This document shows, piece after piece, positions 8,451 to 17,900 of a stretch of 64,000 bases of DNA. This DNA is from Niabella aurantiaca DSM 17617 (GTDB taxonomy: Bacteria > Bacteroidota > Bacteroidia > Chitinophagales > Chitinophagaceae): NCBI RefSeq assembly GCF_000374125.1, contig NZ_KB893645.1, forward strand, positions 186,109 to 250,108. Direction: 5' to 3'. The translations under genes and the position numbers were made by a program. The notes beneath the pieces are model-generated. The model saw only the letters and a program-made list of their open reading frames with translations. It was not told where the DNA came from and did not search any database. The first letter of the stretch is position 1; each line of letters starts with the position of its first letter.

Positions 8451-9836
8451 ATGAAAAACCAATTATATTTTTTTATGGTAATTTTTACAGGAAGTGCTGT
8501 TCTCCTAGGGATGACGGGTTGCGCAAAATTTCTGGATAAGAAAACTTCCAACGCAATCGTTGTTCCGCAAACGGTCGCCGACCTGCAGGCATTGCTGGAT
8601 AATGCCGGACTAATGAACCAAACCAAAACCCCTGCGTCGGGGGAGGCGGCAGCAGATAATTATTTTTTGACGGCGGATTATTATAAGACTTGCTCTCCGA
8701 TAGAAAGGGCCTTTTATACATGGCAGCGGTATGATTATACGTTTGAGAACGATTGGTCGAAGGCTTACACACCGGTTTATATTGCAAACTATTGCCTGGA
8801 ACTGCTAAAAAAACAGGAGCAGAATGCGACCAATGCCGCAAGGTGGGGCAATGTATATGGAAGCGCCCTGTTTTTTCGCTCGTACTATTTCCAGCAGCTC
8901 TTATGGGTCTATGCAAAGGCTTATGATGAGGCTGCGGCTTCTGCAGACCTGGGGATTGCATTAAGACTTAGCTATGACTTTAATGAACCTTCCCGGCGGG
9001 CCAGTGTTGCCGAATGTTACCAGCAGGTTGTTAACGATACACGGGAAGCGGCGTATTACCTGCCGGATCATCCGGAGCATGCGTTCCGCCCGTCAAAAGC
9101 AGCCGCTTATGCATTGCTGGCCCGCACTTTTTTGTCCATGCGCCGCTATGACAGCGCCTATAAATATGCTGACCGCTGCCTGAAGATAAAAAATGACCTG
9201 ATCGATTTTAATCGCGATCCTGACCTGGGTACATTCAAGACGACTTATCCATTTAAAAAATTTAATAGGGAGACTGTTTTTTATACAGAAATGATGATTG
9301 GCGGTGTGTACGGCCTGGTGCTTTCCACGCGATCCAAAGTAGATACGGTTCTGTATGATAAATATGCAGAGGCTGACCTGCGAAAGAAAGCCTATTTCTT
9401 GAAATCCGGTGATTATTACCGTTTCAGGGGTAGCTATTCAAAGGCGAGTGTTCCTTTTACGGGGTTGGCGACGGATGAAATGTATTTAATAAGAGCCGAG
9501 TGCAGTGCGCGCAGAGGTGTCGAAGGATTGCAGGGAGCATTGACAGATCTCAATACCTTACTGGCGAAGCGTTATGAAAAAAGCGGATTTATCGAAGTTA
9601 CCGCTTCCACAGCTGATGCAGCGCTGAACATGATATTGGAAGAGCGCAGGAAGGAGTTGATATGGAGGGGGATCCGCTGGTCCGACATTAAGCGGCTGAA
9701 TAAGGAGGGCCGGAATATTGTGCTGGAAAAAGTGGTGGAAGGGCAACATTACCGCCTGGAGCCCAACTCCAGTTATTACGCACTACCGTTGCCAACAGAT
9801 ATCATCGACATTACTGGTATGCCGCAAAATGAATAG
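8451..9836 (+). CDS. SusD/RagB-family surface lipoprotein, partner of the SusC above
   Basis: A 461-residue lipoprotein. The signal peptide ends in LLGMTGC with the lipidated Cys at residue 24. The N-terminal part (NAIVVPQTVADLQALLDNAG) and the C-terminal EERRKELIWRGIRWSDIKRL are typical of RagB/SusD. It should cap the SusC barrel and capture ligand on the cell surface. It follows susC by 17 bp and is followed by a strong hairpin shared with the convergent DUF6520-like gene. It is shorter than many glycan SusDs (500-600 residues), which fits the pairs that sit with a TlpA gene. Confidence 0.93.
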   Translation: MKNQLYFFMVIFTGSAVLLGMTGCAKFLDKKTSNAIVVPQTVADLQALLDNAGLMNQTKTPASGEAAADNYFLTADYYKTCSPIERAFYTWQRYDYTFENDWSKAYTPVYIANYCLELLKKQEQNATNAARWGNVYGSALFFRSYYFQQLLWVYAKAYDEAAASADLGIALRLSYDFNEPSRRASVAECYQQVVNDTREAAYYLPDHPEHAFRPSKAAAYALLARTFLSMRRYDSAYKYADRCLKIKNDLIDFNRDPDLGTFKTTYPFKKFNRETVFYTEMMIGGVYGLVLSTRSKVDTVLYDKYAEADLRKKAYFLKSGDYYRFRGSYSKASVPFTGLATDEMYLIRAECSARRGVEGLQGALTDLNTLLAKRYEKSGFIEVTASTADAALNMILEERRKELIWRGIRWSDIKRLNKEGRNIVLEKVVEGQHYRLEPNSSYYALPLPTDIIDITGMPQNE

Positions 9837-9851
9837 AGCCGTGAGAAAACG

Positions 9852-9882
9852 AAACCGGCAATTCATAGGAAATTGCCGGTTC
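9852..9882. terminator. Bidirectional terminator hairpin
   Basis: ACCGGCAATT (9854-9863) pairs perfectly with AATTGCCGGT (9871-9880) around a 7-nt loop, extended by an A-T pair. On the minus strand it is followed by TTTCGTTTTC. It lies between two convergent genes and can serve both; the minus-strand use has the better U-tract. Confidence 0.75.
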
Positions 9883-9899
9883 TGTCTGGTGCTCAGGTA

Positions 9900-10331
9900 T
9901 TAGTACCTGATATTTTCAATTGAAGAAGCGGAAAATGAACTACCTGTGGTACTGTCTTTTAGACCTGAAACGTAGTTCGTGATACCGTTGGTACTGGGTG
10001 ATGCTTCAATCAATACCCGGGACGAAGGATGGGTGCTGCTCAAGTAAAGTGCCTGATCGGCTTCTGGAACTTCGATAGCAAAAGAGCATGCTGCGTCATC
10101 CTGTTCCTGTTCGCAAGCTTCTTCCGGTTCAATCAGCTCCCAGTTGCTCCGGGCTTCCACCTGTGTTTGGCTATAGCCGGTTAATTGATATTTGAAATTT
10201 AAGGTAGTCATCGTAAGTGGTTTTGCAGCAGGTTGTTTTTTGGTAAAAGCGGATGCGATACCAATAGTGAATACCAGCGCCAGCAACGGCAAAATGAATT
10301 TTAGAGTCCGGAGACTTTTTGTAGTTGTCAT
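9900..10331 (-). CDS. Small exported protein, DUF6520-like
   Basis: A 143-residue protein with a signal peptide or membrane anchor at residues 8-28 (a hydrophobic run ending GIASAFTKKQ). The mature part is acidic and Ser/Thr-rich with a cysteine pair in a loop (EACEQEQDDAACSF). This layout recalls the short DUF6520 proteins of Bacteroidota, which are secreted and of unknown function; the C-terminal extension is longer than usual. It sits between the SusD gene and the AraC regulator, on the regulator's strand, 248 bp downstream of it. That gap contains two small hairpins (10405-10422 and 10527-10542) but no clear promoter motif. Family assignment is tentative. Confidence 0.6.
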   Translation of the reverse strand: MTTTKSLRTLKFILPLLALVFTIGIASAFTKKQPAAKPLTMTTLNFKYQLTGYSQTQVEARSNWELIEPEEACEQEQDDAACSFAIEVPEADQALYLSSTHPSSRVLIEASPSTNGITNYVSGLKDSTTGSSFSASSIENIRY

Positions 10332-10579
10332 AAAATTTGAATTTAAGTAATTAAAAAAATAATGTGGCTTGTTTTACTGCGCAGTATATAAAAGCCCTTT
10401 GTTTCTGCATTTGATTATGCAGTTGATGGGTTTGAGGATGTTGCCTACTATTTTCTGCAGGTGTTCGGCACCGCCTGTTGGGGGCTGCTACAAGATTCAT
10501 CGCAGCATGTTAGTTCTTTGATTTTTTCATCTCAAAGATGAGTTGCAACGGCAGCGGTATTGTTATCCAATCGTGTTTT

Positions 10580-11566
10580 TTATTTACGAAGATGGCTGGG
10601 GTTAAAGTCGTAGTGCTTTTTAAAAGCCTTTGAAAAGTTGGAAAGTGCAGAAAAACCCATGTCCAGTGCAATATCCGTAAGCGATTCATTGGTGTAAGCT
10701 ACCCGGGTAAAGGCCTCATTCATCCGGTGCTCCTGCCAGTAACGGTAGGGCGGCTTATCAAACCGCTTCGTGAAAAGCTTTTTCAGGTAGGTCTCGTTCA
10801 TGCCGGCCTGCTGCGACAGTACCCGGAAATCCGGCTCTTCTGTAAGATCCTTGAGCAGCAATGTGCTAACACGATTGATCTGGCTGATTCTGCTTAATGA
10901 AACAATGCGACCGCCTAATTGAAGATCTGTTTTGCAGGCCAATGCGGCGCAGAGCAGCAGCTTTACGGCCAGCTCCAGTGCGGATCCATTTACTACCGGC
11001 ACCTGCAAAAGTCGTAAGATCCGGCTTGCCAGATCTACCATTTCCTGGGTGGCAAACATATGATGCGGAAATATTTGTGCGGGAATGCGGCCGGCAGCAA
11101 TGGCATCCAGAAACGGTTTTATAATCTCCGGGTAGTAAGGCTCCAGCCGCTGTAAAAAAGCTGTGGTACAATGAATGTCAAGTGTGGTGTACTGAAGACC
11201 GGGTTCGAATAGCACCTGGTCCTCAATATATGGAAGATAAAAAATATTGAATTGCGTTTCCTCCACCCAATTGTCGTACAGCGTGTGTACCCGTTGCACA
11301 ATGCTATTGTGTATAAGAAAGCTGAATTCAATAACAGCTGTGCCGGCCCTGACCTTAAACTTTCGTCGCTGTTTTACATGGTAGGTGCTGTACCAGATCT
11401 CAAAGTCCTCCATTTGTTTGTGTTGGAACAGCATGTGCCCCCAGCCTCCGGATAATGCCAGACTGGTCATGGAAGGGAGAATAAGCGATTGATGCAGGTG
11501 GGGCAGGGGCCCGGACCAAAAGAAGGCATCGTTGTCGGACGAGGTGATGTCAAACAGGTTGTTCAT
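10580..11566 (-). CDS. AraC-family transcriptional regulator of the siderophore-precursor locus
   Basis: A 328-residue regulator. The C-terminal ~100 residues hold the two AraC helix-turn-helix motifs (FRVLSQQAGMNETYLKKLF and LTDIALDMGFSALSNFSKAF), ending with HYDFNPSHLRK. The N-terminal ~220 residues are an unclassified sensor region similar in size to PchR-type iron/siderophore regulators. It is divergent from the GNAT gene, and the shared 91-bp region contains a 9-bp direct repeat with a 21-bp period, a typical AraC-type operator. It probably controls the siderophore-precursor operon and perhaps itself. Signal (iron chelate or other) is inferred from neighbours only. Confidence 0.88.
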   Translation of the reverse strand: MNNLFDITSSDNDAFFWSGPLPHLHQSLILPSMTSLALSGGWGHMLFQHKQMEDFEIWYSTYHVKQRRKFKVRAGTAVIEFSFLIHNSIVQRVHTLYDNWVEETQFNIFYLPYIEDQVLFEPGLQYTTLDIHCTTAFLQRLEPYYPEIIKPFLDAIAAGRIPAQIFPHHMFATQEMVDLASRILRLLQVPVVNGSALELAVKLLLCAALACKTDLQLGGRIVSLSRISQINRVSTLLLKDLTEEPDFRVLSQQAGMNETYLKKLFTKRFDKPPYRYWQEHRMNEAFTRVAYTNESLTDIALDMGFSALSNFSKAFKKHYDFNPSHLRK

Positions 11567-11584
11567 AAAGCTAAAGTGTTTGGT

Positions 11585-11614
11585 TATGATATCGTTTCCC
11601 TGGTATATGATATC
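11585..11614. promoter_or_regulatory. Direct-repeat operator, likely for the AraC regulator
   Basis: TATGATATC occurs at 11585-11593 and again at 11606-11614, exactly 21 bp apart, so both copies face the same side of the helix. Each is preceded by GGT. The pair lies between the AraC start (11566) and the GNAT start (11658). AraC proteins bind such spaced direct repeats with their two HTHs. Confidence 0.6.
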
Positions 11615-11657
11615 CGGTAAAATCGCAACAACGACTTATATAAAAATAAAAACAAAT

Positions 11658-12278
11658 ATGAATAAAACCAATAAAAATTTTAAAAGTGACATTTTCCCGG
11701 AGTCGGATGCCCTATTCCTTTACCGGGAACAACTGAGCGGGGATCATCTTGAATTAGGCATCCGGCAGGTGGCATTACGCAAGGACCTGGCGGTACTGCA
11801 TCGATGGGCGAATCATCCGCATGCGCATCGGTTTTGGGGAATGCAGGGTTGCACGCTTAAAACACTTTACGAGTTTTACAATCCAAGAATAGAAGCGGGA
11901 CAACTGCAACTGTTTTTCGCCTGCGTTTCCGGAATTCCGGTGGCGCTAATAGAAGCTTATCCGGTGCTGCTGTCGGAACTGGCCGGCTTGGCCGGCTTTA
12001 CGGCTAACGATTATGGTATTCATTTATTGATGGCTCCTTATCGTGAAATAAAAGCGGCAGTAGATAAGGATATTGACGGGCTTTCTGTATGGGTGCTAAA
12101 AGCGGTACAACAGATGCTGTTTGATTTTGCATCTGTGGCGCGTATTGTTGCCGAGCCGGATGAACGGAATGTCAATGCCTGCCGGCTTGCCGAAAAAGCC
12201 GGGTTCCGGTATATAAAAACCTTGCCGCTTGAAGGCAAAACGGCGCGCCTGTACATGATTGCACGCGATGAACGTTGA
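11658..12278 (+). CDS. Siderophore-type GNAT N-acyltransferase (IucB/RhbD-like)
   Basis: A 206-residue acetyltransferase of the IucB/AlcB/RhbD group (Acetyltransf_8), which transfers an acyl group from acyl-CoA to an N-hydroxylated diamine or amino acid. The start at 11658 is the ATG after an A-rich leader; upstream in-frame codons would run through the operator. Motifs of the group are visible: RWANHPHAHRFWGMQ near residues 50-65, then a segment ending AEPDERNVNACRLAEKAGFR, the acyl-CoA-binding region of GNATs. It starts a three-gene operon with the membrane protein (44 bp) and the IucD-like monooxygenase. The acyl donor and acceptor cannot be told. Confidence 0.82.
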   Translation: MNKTNKNFKSDIFPESDALFLYREQLSGDHLELGIRQVALRKDLAVLHRWANHPHAHRFWGMQGCTLKTLYEFYNPRIEAGQLQLFFACVSGIPVALIEAYPVLLSELAGLAGFTANDYGIHLLMAPYREIKAAVDKDIDGLSVWVLKAVQQMLFDFASVARIVAEPDERNVNACRLAEKAGFRYIKTLPLEGKTARLYMIARDER

Positions 12279-12322
12279 TGGAAATTCCAAATTATTTATT
12301 AAACCATATAAAATAAACCTGT

Positions 12323-13387
12323 ATGCTAACGCAATATCAACGAAAAGGCTTTTCCCTGGCCAGAGGGTTTGTAGTGCTGGTGATGCCCGCTATCCATACT
12401 GTACTGTTGTACAGTATGCTGCCTGTAAAACAAGGGCCGTTGGGTATGATCCTGGGTTTCCTGGCGGAAACTTCAGGTGCTCCATTGTTCATGCTGCTGA
12501 TGGGACTGTTTCTGGCCCTCGGCCGGGAGAAACCTTTCGGATACATTTTTAAACGATTCCTCATGTTGCTGGCGGCAGGATACCTGCTGAACAGCCTGAA
12601 GTTTTTGGTGCCCTATGGCATGGGTTGGATCCCGCTGCAGTTCCTGATAGATAACGGGCTACCCATAAATGAAAAAACACCGGCATGGCTATTTTTAACC
12701 GGGGATATCCTTCAGTTTGCAGCCATAGCCTATGTCTGTTGTGCGCTGTTGAAAAAACTGATAAAAAGTATTATCGGGTATGGCGTCATTTTTCTTGTTG
12801 TGTTATTGGTGGCACCCTTTACCTGGGAGCTGCATAGCAACGGAATATTATCCATGCCACTGGCGCTGCTTAACGGAACGCCGCCATACACCTTCTTCCC
12901 GTTGTTTCCCTGGCTCCTGTATCCCCTGGCAGGATTGATCACAGGAGCATTGTTGTTCAATACCAGCAACGTGCCGTTTAATAGACTGCTGTGTTTTCTG
13001 GCAATTGGATTTACGCTGGCCGGATATGCGCTGGCACTTACGGAACCTGCACACTGGAAAGCTGAGTTTTACCGGTTGGGCAGGGGAGGTACTTTGTTTC
13101 ACATCGGTTTGGCATTAGCCTGGGTATGGCTGTTTCAGGTGCTGGCTAAAAAGCTACCGGATAATTATTTGTTTCACTTATTGCAATGGCTTAGCGACCA
13201 TATTCTGCTTGTGTATATATTGCAATGGATCGTTATTTTCTGGTGCTTTCCCCTGTTCGGATATAATCGCCTGCAAACCTTCCCGTCTGTGCTGGCATTG
13301 TGCGCCACTACCAGTGCCAGCTTCCTCATCCTGTTTTTTGCGTTAACGGTTTCAAAAAAAATCCGGCAGTCCTATGAGAAAGCCTAA
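12323..13387 (+). CDS. Polytopic membrane protein, HGSNAT/acyltransferase-like
   Basis: A 354-residue integral membrane protein with about ten hydrophobic segments. The N-terminus (RKGFSLARGFVVLVMPAIHT, then a Pro/Leu-rich helix with SGAPLFMLLMGLFLAL) resembles heparan-alpha-glucosaminide N-acetyltransferase-like proteins (DUF1624/HGSNAT_cat), where a His in the first membrane helix takes part in acyl transfer. Between a siderophore acyltransferase and an N-hydroxylase it may modify or export the siderophore or precursor. It overlaps the next gene by 14 bp, so translation is coupled. Family is tentative; membrane location is clear. Confidence 0.65.
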   Translation: MLTQYQRKGFSLARGFVVLVMPAIHTVLLYSMLPVKQGPLGMILGFLAETSGAPLFMLLMGLFLALGREKPFGYIFKRFLMLLAAGYLLNSLKFLVPYGMGWIPLQFLIDNGLPINEKTPAWLFLTGDILQFAAIAYVCCALLKKLIKSIIGYGVIFLVVLLVAPFTWELHSNGILSMPLALLNGTPPYTFFPLFPWLLYPLAGLITGALLFNTSNVPFNRLLCFLAIGFTLAGYALALTEPAHWKAEFYRLGRGGTLFHIGLALAWVWLFQVLAKKLPDNYLFHLLQWLSDHILLVYILQWIVIFWCFPLFGYNRLQTFPSVLALCATTSASFLILFFALTVSKKIRQSYEKA

Positions 13388-14675
13388 TGAGATCTATGAT
13401 ATAGCCGGTATTGGCGTGGGTCCGTTTAATCTGGGGCTGGCAGCCTTGTGCCAGCCTGTTACATCATTGAAGACCGTGTTTCTGGAGCAAAAGCCGGAGT
13501 TCAATTGGCATACCGGCATGCTGTTGCCCGGCAGCACTTTACAGGTATCTTACCTGGCTGATCTGGTAACACTTGCCGATCCTTGCAGTGCCTTTAGTTA
13601 TTTAAACTATCTGCGAAAACAGGGGCGCTTATTGCAGTTTGGCATTTATGAGAACAATGTGATCACCCGGCGCGAATATAACCGGTATTGTCGCTGGGTA
13701 TGTAGCCAGCTCACGAATCTTCGGTTTAATTGTTGTGTTACAGGCATTACTTATGAGGACAACAGAAAATGTTATGCAGTAAGGAGTATGCATCCCGTTA
13801 CCGGCGTAACTCAGACTACGTATGCCCGGCATGTCGTCATTGGCATCGGAACACAACCGTCAATACCTGCTTTTGCAAAACCTTTTGTAGGTACCCGGCT
13901 TCTGCACTCTTCTCGTTATCTGGAGCACCGTGCTGATATCTTGTGTTCGAAGCAGGTTGCGGTCGTCGGATCGGGACAAAGCGCAGCGGAGATCTTTTAT
14001 GATCTGCTGCAGACGCACACAGGAGAAGAAAAAGAGTTGTACTGGCTGACCCGGTCAGATCGGTTTTATGCAATGGAGCATACAAAGTTGAGCTTTGAAA
14101 TGGCTACACCGGCTTACATCGATCATTTCTACAACCTGTCGGAAACGCGAAAGCCCATTACCATACAGCGGCAGGATGCTTTATATAAAGGCATTAACTA
14201 TCAGCTGATCAATGCCATTTACGACCGGTTGTATGAGCAAATGACGGAAGGAGTTACTGCCCCTGTTACTTTAATGACCAATGTGGTATTACAGGAGATA
14301 CATCCCGCGAAGCAAGGGCATTGGCTACTGTGCTTTTACCATAAAGAACAGGAGATGTTGTTTGAGCAGGAGGCAGAACACGTGATCCTGGCTACAGGAT
14401 ATCAAACAATAACACCTTCCTTTCTGGAGCCACTGAATACCCGGATCCGCTACAATACATGCGGCAATTTTAAAATATCGCGGCACTACACGATCGATGA
14501 AGAAGACACTTTGTTTGTGCAGAATGCAGAAATGCATACCCATGGGTTTACCGCTCCTGAATTGGGTCTTGGCCCTTACAGGAATGCAGTGATCATCAAT
14601 ACGGTTTTGGGAACAGCCTGCTATCCGGTAGACGGACAAACTGTTTTTCAGCAATTCGGTGCACCGCGATGCTGA
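13374..14675 (+). CDS. Lysine/ornithine N-monooxygenase, IucD/PvdA family
   Basis: Flavin-dependent N-hydroxylating monooxygenase (433 residues) that oxidises the side-chain amine of lysine, ornithine or a diamine with NADPH and O2, the first step in hydroxamate siderophore synthesis. The FAD site is G12-I-G14-V-G16-PFNLGLA; the NADPH site is VVGSGQSAAEIFYDLL from about residue 197; the FATGY-like motif appears as LATGYQT; the C-terminal HTHGFTAPELGLGPYRNA is conserved in the family. It overlaps the membrane-protein gene by 14 bp. No NIS synthetase, NRPS, decarboxylase or dedicated siderophore receptor follows: the next gene is smc. Whether the substrate is lysine, ornithine, cadaverine or putrescine cannot be read. 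Confidence 0.92.
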   Translation: MRKPNEIYDIAGIGVGPFNLGLAALCQPVTSLKTVFLEQKPEFNWHTGMLLPGSTLQVSYLADLVTLADPCSAFSYLNYLRKQGRLLQFGIYENNVITRREYNRYCRWVCSQLTNLRFNCCVTGITYEDNRKCYAVRSMHPVTGVTQTTYARHVVIGIGTQPSIPAFAKPFVGTRLLHSSRYLEHRADILCSKQVAVVGSGQSAAEIFYDLLQTHTGEEKELYWLTRSDRFYAMEHTKLSFEMATPAYIDHFYNLSETRKPITIQRQDALYKGINYQLINAIYDRLYEQMTEGVTAPVTLMTNVVLQEIHPAKQGHWLLCFYHKEQEMLFEQEAEHVILATGYQTITPSFLEPLNTRIRYNTCGNFKISRHYTIDEEDTLFVQNAEMHTHGFTAPELGLGPYRNAVIINTVLGTACYPVDGQTVFQQFGAPRC

Positions 14676-14879
14676 TCCTTAAGAAAGAGGCGGGAGTAAG
14701 GGATGCCTGACTTCTGCCGTTTGACTGTCACCGGTTGAAAAGCCGCATACTGATCCCCCGGAACAATCCGCCTTACAAAGCGGTGAGCCAGGCGAAGGCG
14801 TTTGTCGGAAAAATTTCCCCCAAACAGGGTATAAGACATGCCGCCCGCAGCGGAGCAACCCCGGTATGCCAAAAATGCG
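14676..14879. other. Non-coding gap after the siderophore operon
   Basis: No gene, terminator or promoter that I can support was seen here. The DnaA-box-like cluster follows directly. Confidence 0.4.
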
Positions 14880-14941
14880 TTATCCACCGGTTTTCCACAT
14901 TTTTAGCCTGTTTTCCACGACGGGTTGTGCAAAAACAGGCT
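14880..14941. promoter_or_regulatory. Cluster of DnaA-box-like 9-mers before smc
   Basis: Four near-matches to the DnaA box TTATNCACA lie within 55 bp: TTATCCACC (14880-14888), TTTTCCACA (14891-14899) and TTTTCCACG (14911-14919) on the plus strand and TTTTGCACA on the minus strand (14926-14934). The last two are embedded in an inverted repeat, AGCCTGTTTT (14905-14914) with AAAACAGGCT (14932-14941). The cluster ends 56 bp before the smc start. It may be a DnaA-binding regulatory site, part of an origin, or a hairpin that resembles one by chance. Confidence 0.35.
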
Positions 14942-14997
14942 TCCGCATTGGGGCGGGAACCGTTATTTTCGCCTTTACATTAAAATAGGAAAATACT

Positions 14998-17900
14998 GTG
15001 CGTTTAAAAAGTCTTGAAATAAAGGGATTTAAAAGTTTTGCCGATAAAACGGTCGTTAATTTCGACGACAATATTACCGGTATTGTAGGGCCGAACGGGT
15101 GCGGAAAATCCAATATTGTGGACAGCATCCGCTGGGTGATCGGCGAGCAGAAGATCAGCGCCCTGCGAAGCGAAAACCTGGACTCCCTGGTGTTTAACGG
15201 GTCCAAGACCCGCTCCGCCAGCGGCCTGGCGGAGGTAAGCCTCACTTTTGAGAACACCAAGAACCTGCTGCCCACAGAGTTCAGCACCGTGCGCATCACC
15301 CGTAAGTTTTATAAAAGCGGCGAAAGCGAGTACCGCCTTAATGATGTGCAGTGCCGCCTGAAGGACATCCAGAACCTGTTTATGGATACGGGGGTAAGCA
15401 CAGACTCCTATGCCATTATAGCGCTGGATATGGTGGACGACCTTATTAAGGACAAGGACAACAGCCGCCGCCGCATGCTGGAGCAGGCCGCCGGCATCTC
15501 CATATACAAAACCCGTAAAAAAGAAGCCAAACAAAAGCTGGATGCTACAGAGCAGGACCTGAACCGTATTGAAGACCTGCTGTTTGAAATAAACAACCAG
15601 CTAAAGGCCCTGGAAAGCCAGGCCCGCAAGGCTGAAAAATACCACGAGATAAAAAAAGAATACCGCGAGGTAAGCATAGAGCTGGCCAAAGCGGCGCTGG
15701 AGGGCTTTAACCTTACCTATAAGGAGCTGAACGACCAGCAGCAGGCAGAAACCGACCGCTCCGTAAAGCTGGAGGCGGAGATTGCCACGGCCGAAGCGCA
15801 TATAGAGCAGGAGAAGCTGGTGTTTATTGAAAAAGAACGGGCCCTGCAAAGCATGCAGGCCGCGTATAACGAGCTGGTGCAGCAGGTGCGCACCAGGGAG
15901 GGCGATAAGAACCTGGCCGTACAGCGCCTGCAATACCTGAAGGAGCGGGAAACCGGCCTGCAGGAATTTCTTTCCAAATCCGATGCCCAGCTAAAGGGCA
16001 TAGAGGAAAGCATTGCCTTTACCCGGCAGCAGGTGGGCGACGAGGAGCTGGCATATGAGGGGCTGACGGAGCAGCTGGAGAACTTTAGGGATGAAGTAAC
16101 CCGCAGGCGCAATGTACTGGATGAGCAGCGCCACGGGGTGGATAGCCTGCGTATGGAGTACCAGCAGGTACAGCGGGACCAGTTTGAGGCAGAAAAAAAA
16201 GTAGCGGTGGCCGATACCTCCGTACAAAACCTGCAACGCACCATTGGCCAGATGGAAGATGAATCCGCACAGCGGGAGGAGTTCCTGCAAAAAGTACGGA
16301 CAGACCACGGTTTAAAAGAGCGGGAGCTGGAGGAGCGGAACGCATCGCTGGAGCAGCTGCAGGCCCACCATGACCATACCAAAGAGCAGATCCTGCAAAC
16401 GCAGGGCATTGTAGAGGAGCTGCGCAACCGGCTGGCAGACGAAACCCGTGTGCTGGATGCCAAACGCAATGAGCACGACCTGCTCAAAAGCATGATCGAC
16501 TCCATGGAGGGCTACCCGGAAAGTGTAAAATTCCTGCACAACAATAAAGAATGGAACACCAATGCGCCCATCCTTTCGGATATTTTATATGTAAAAGAAG
16601 AATACCGCACCGCGCTGGAAAACGTGCTGGAGCCCTACCTGAACTATTACGTGGTGGATGACCTGCAGCAGGGGCTGCGGGCCGTGCATTTGCTCAGCGA
16701 TCAGAAAAAAGGAAAGGCCAATTTCTTTTTGCTGAATAGGATAGAAGAAATGGGGGGCGAAAATACCCACAGCCTGCAGGGCGCCACTCCTGCGCTGGAG
16801 GTAATAGAGGTAGAGGACCGGTACCGCAAGCTGGCGGCGCACCTGCTGGGCAACGTGTTTGTAGCCGAGGGCGAGGAAGCGCTGCAGAACAGCAACGGAT
16901 CGGTGGTGATAGAAAAGCAGGGCAAATTTGTAAAAGGCCGGTTTACCCTTACCGGCGGCAGCGTGGGGTTGATTGAAGGCAAGAAGATAGGCCGGGTAAA
17001 GAACCTGGAAAAACTGCAGGAAGATATAGCCGCGCAGGATGAAGTGGTGCAAAACCTGCGGGCACAGATACAGGCGCGCCACAACGAGGTGATTGCCTTT
17101 AATGAAGACCTGCGGGAGAATGCCATTAAGGAAACGCAAAAAGAGATACAGGAGCTGACCAATGCCGTGTTTGCCCTGCAAAACCGGAGCGAGAACCTGC
17201 AAAGCCAGCAAAGCGTGGCAAAGAACCGGCTGGAGGAGCTTGCAGAACAATTGCAAAGTACGCAAAGCTCCATAGCCGGCGTGCGCCAGTCGCTGGCAGC
17301 GTTTACGGAGATATTGCAGCAGAATGCCAACAAGCTTGCAGAAGCAGAAGAAACCTTTAAGCAGGCAGAAGCCGGCTACCAGGAAGCTACCGCCCAGTTT
17401 AACGAGTTTAACCTGAACGTAACCCGCCAGCAAAGCAAGGTGACCGCCTTAAAGCAGGAGCTGAATTTTAAGACCAACCAGCTGGAGGAGCTGAAGCGCC
17501 AGATAGAGCAAAGCACGGTGCAGCTGTCCGATACCGGCGGGGAGATCGTGAGCTCTGAAAATGCGCTGAAGGAGATCGAGGAAAACCTGCTGAACCTGGT
17601 CCGCAGCCGGGAGCAGGACCAGCAAACGCTCAACGAGGCCGACCAGGCCTACTACAATATGCGGAATGTGCTCAATGAAAAAGAAAGCGGGCTGCGGCAT
17701 AAGATAAGGGAGAAGGAGCAGGTAGAGCACCTGCTGGCGGCCATTAAGGATAAGCTGAACGAGCTGAAGCTGCAGCTGGCCGGTACCCGCGAGCGGCTGA
17801 ACGTGGAGTTTAAGATCCAGATCGAAGACATCCTGGACGACCCGCGCAATACCGAAGTGGCTACGGAAGAGCTGCAGGAAAAGGCGGACCGGATGAAGAA

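Noticed and set aside
15717-16505. 262-codon Ser/Cys-rich frame on the minus strand
   Set aside because: It is antisense to the smc coiled coil; the composition simply mirrors repeated Glu/Lys/Gln codons.
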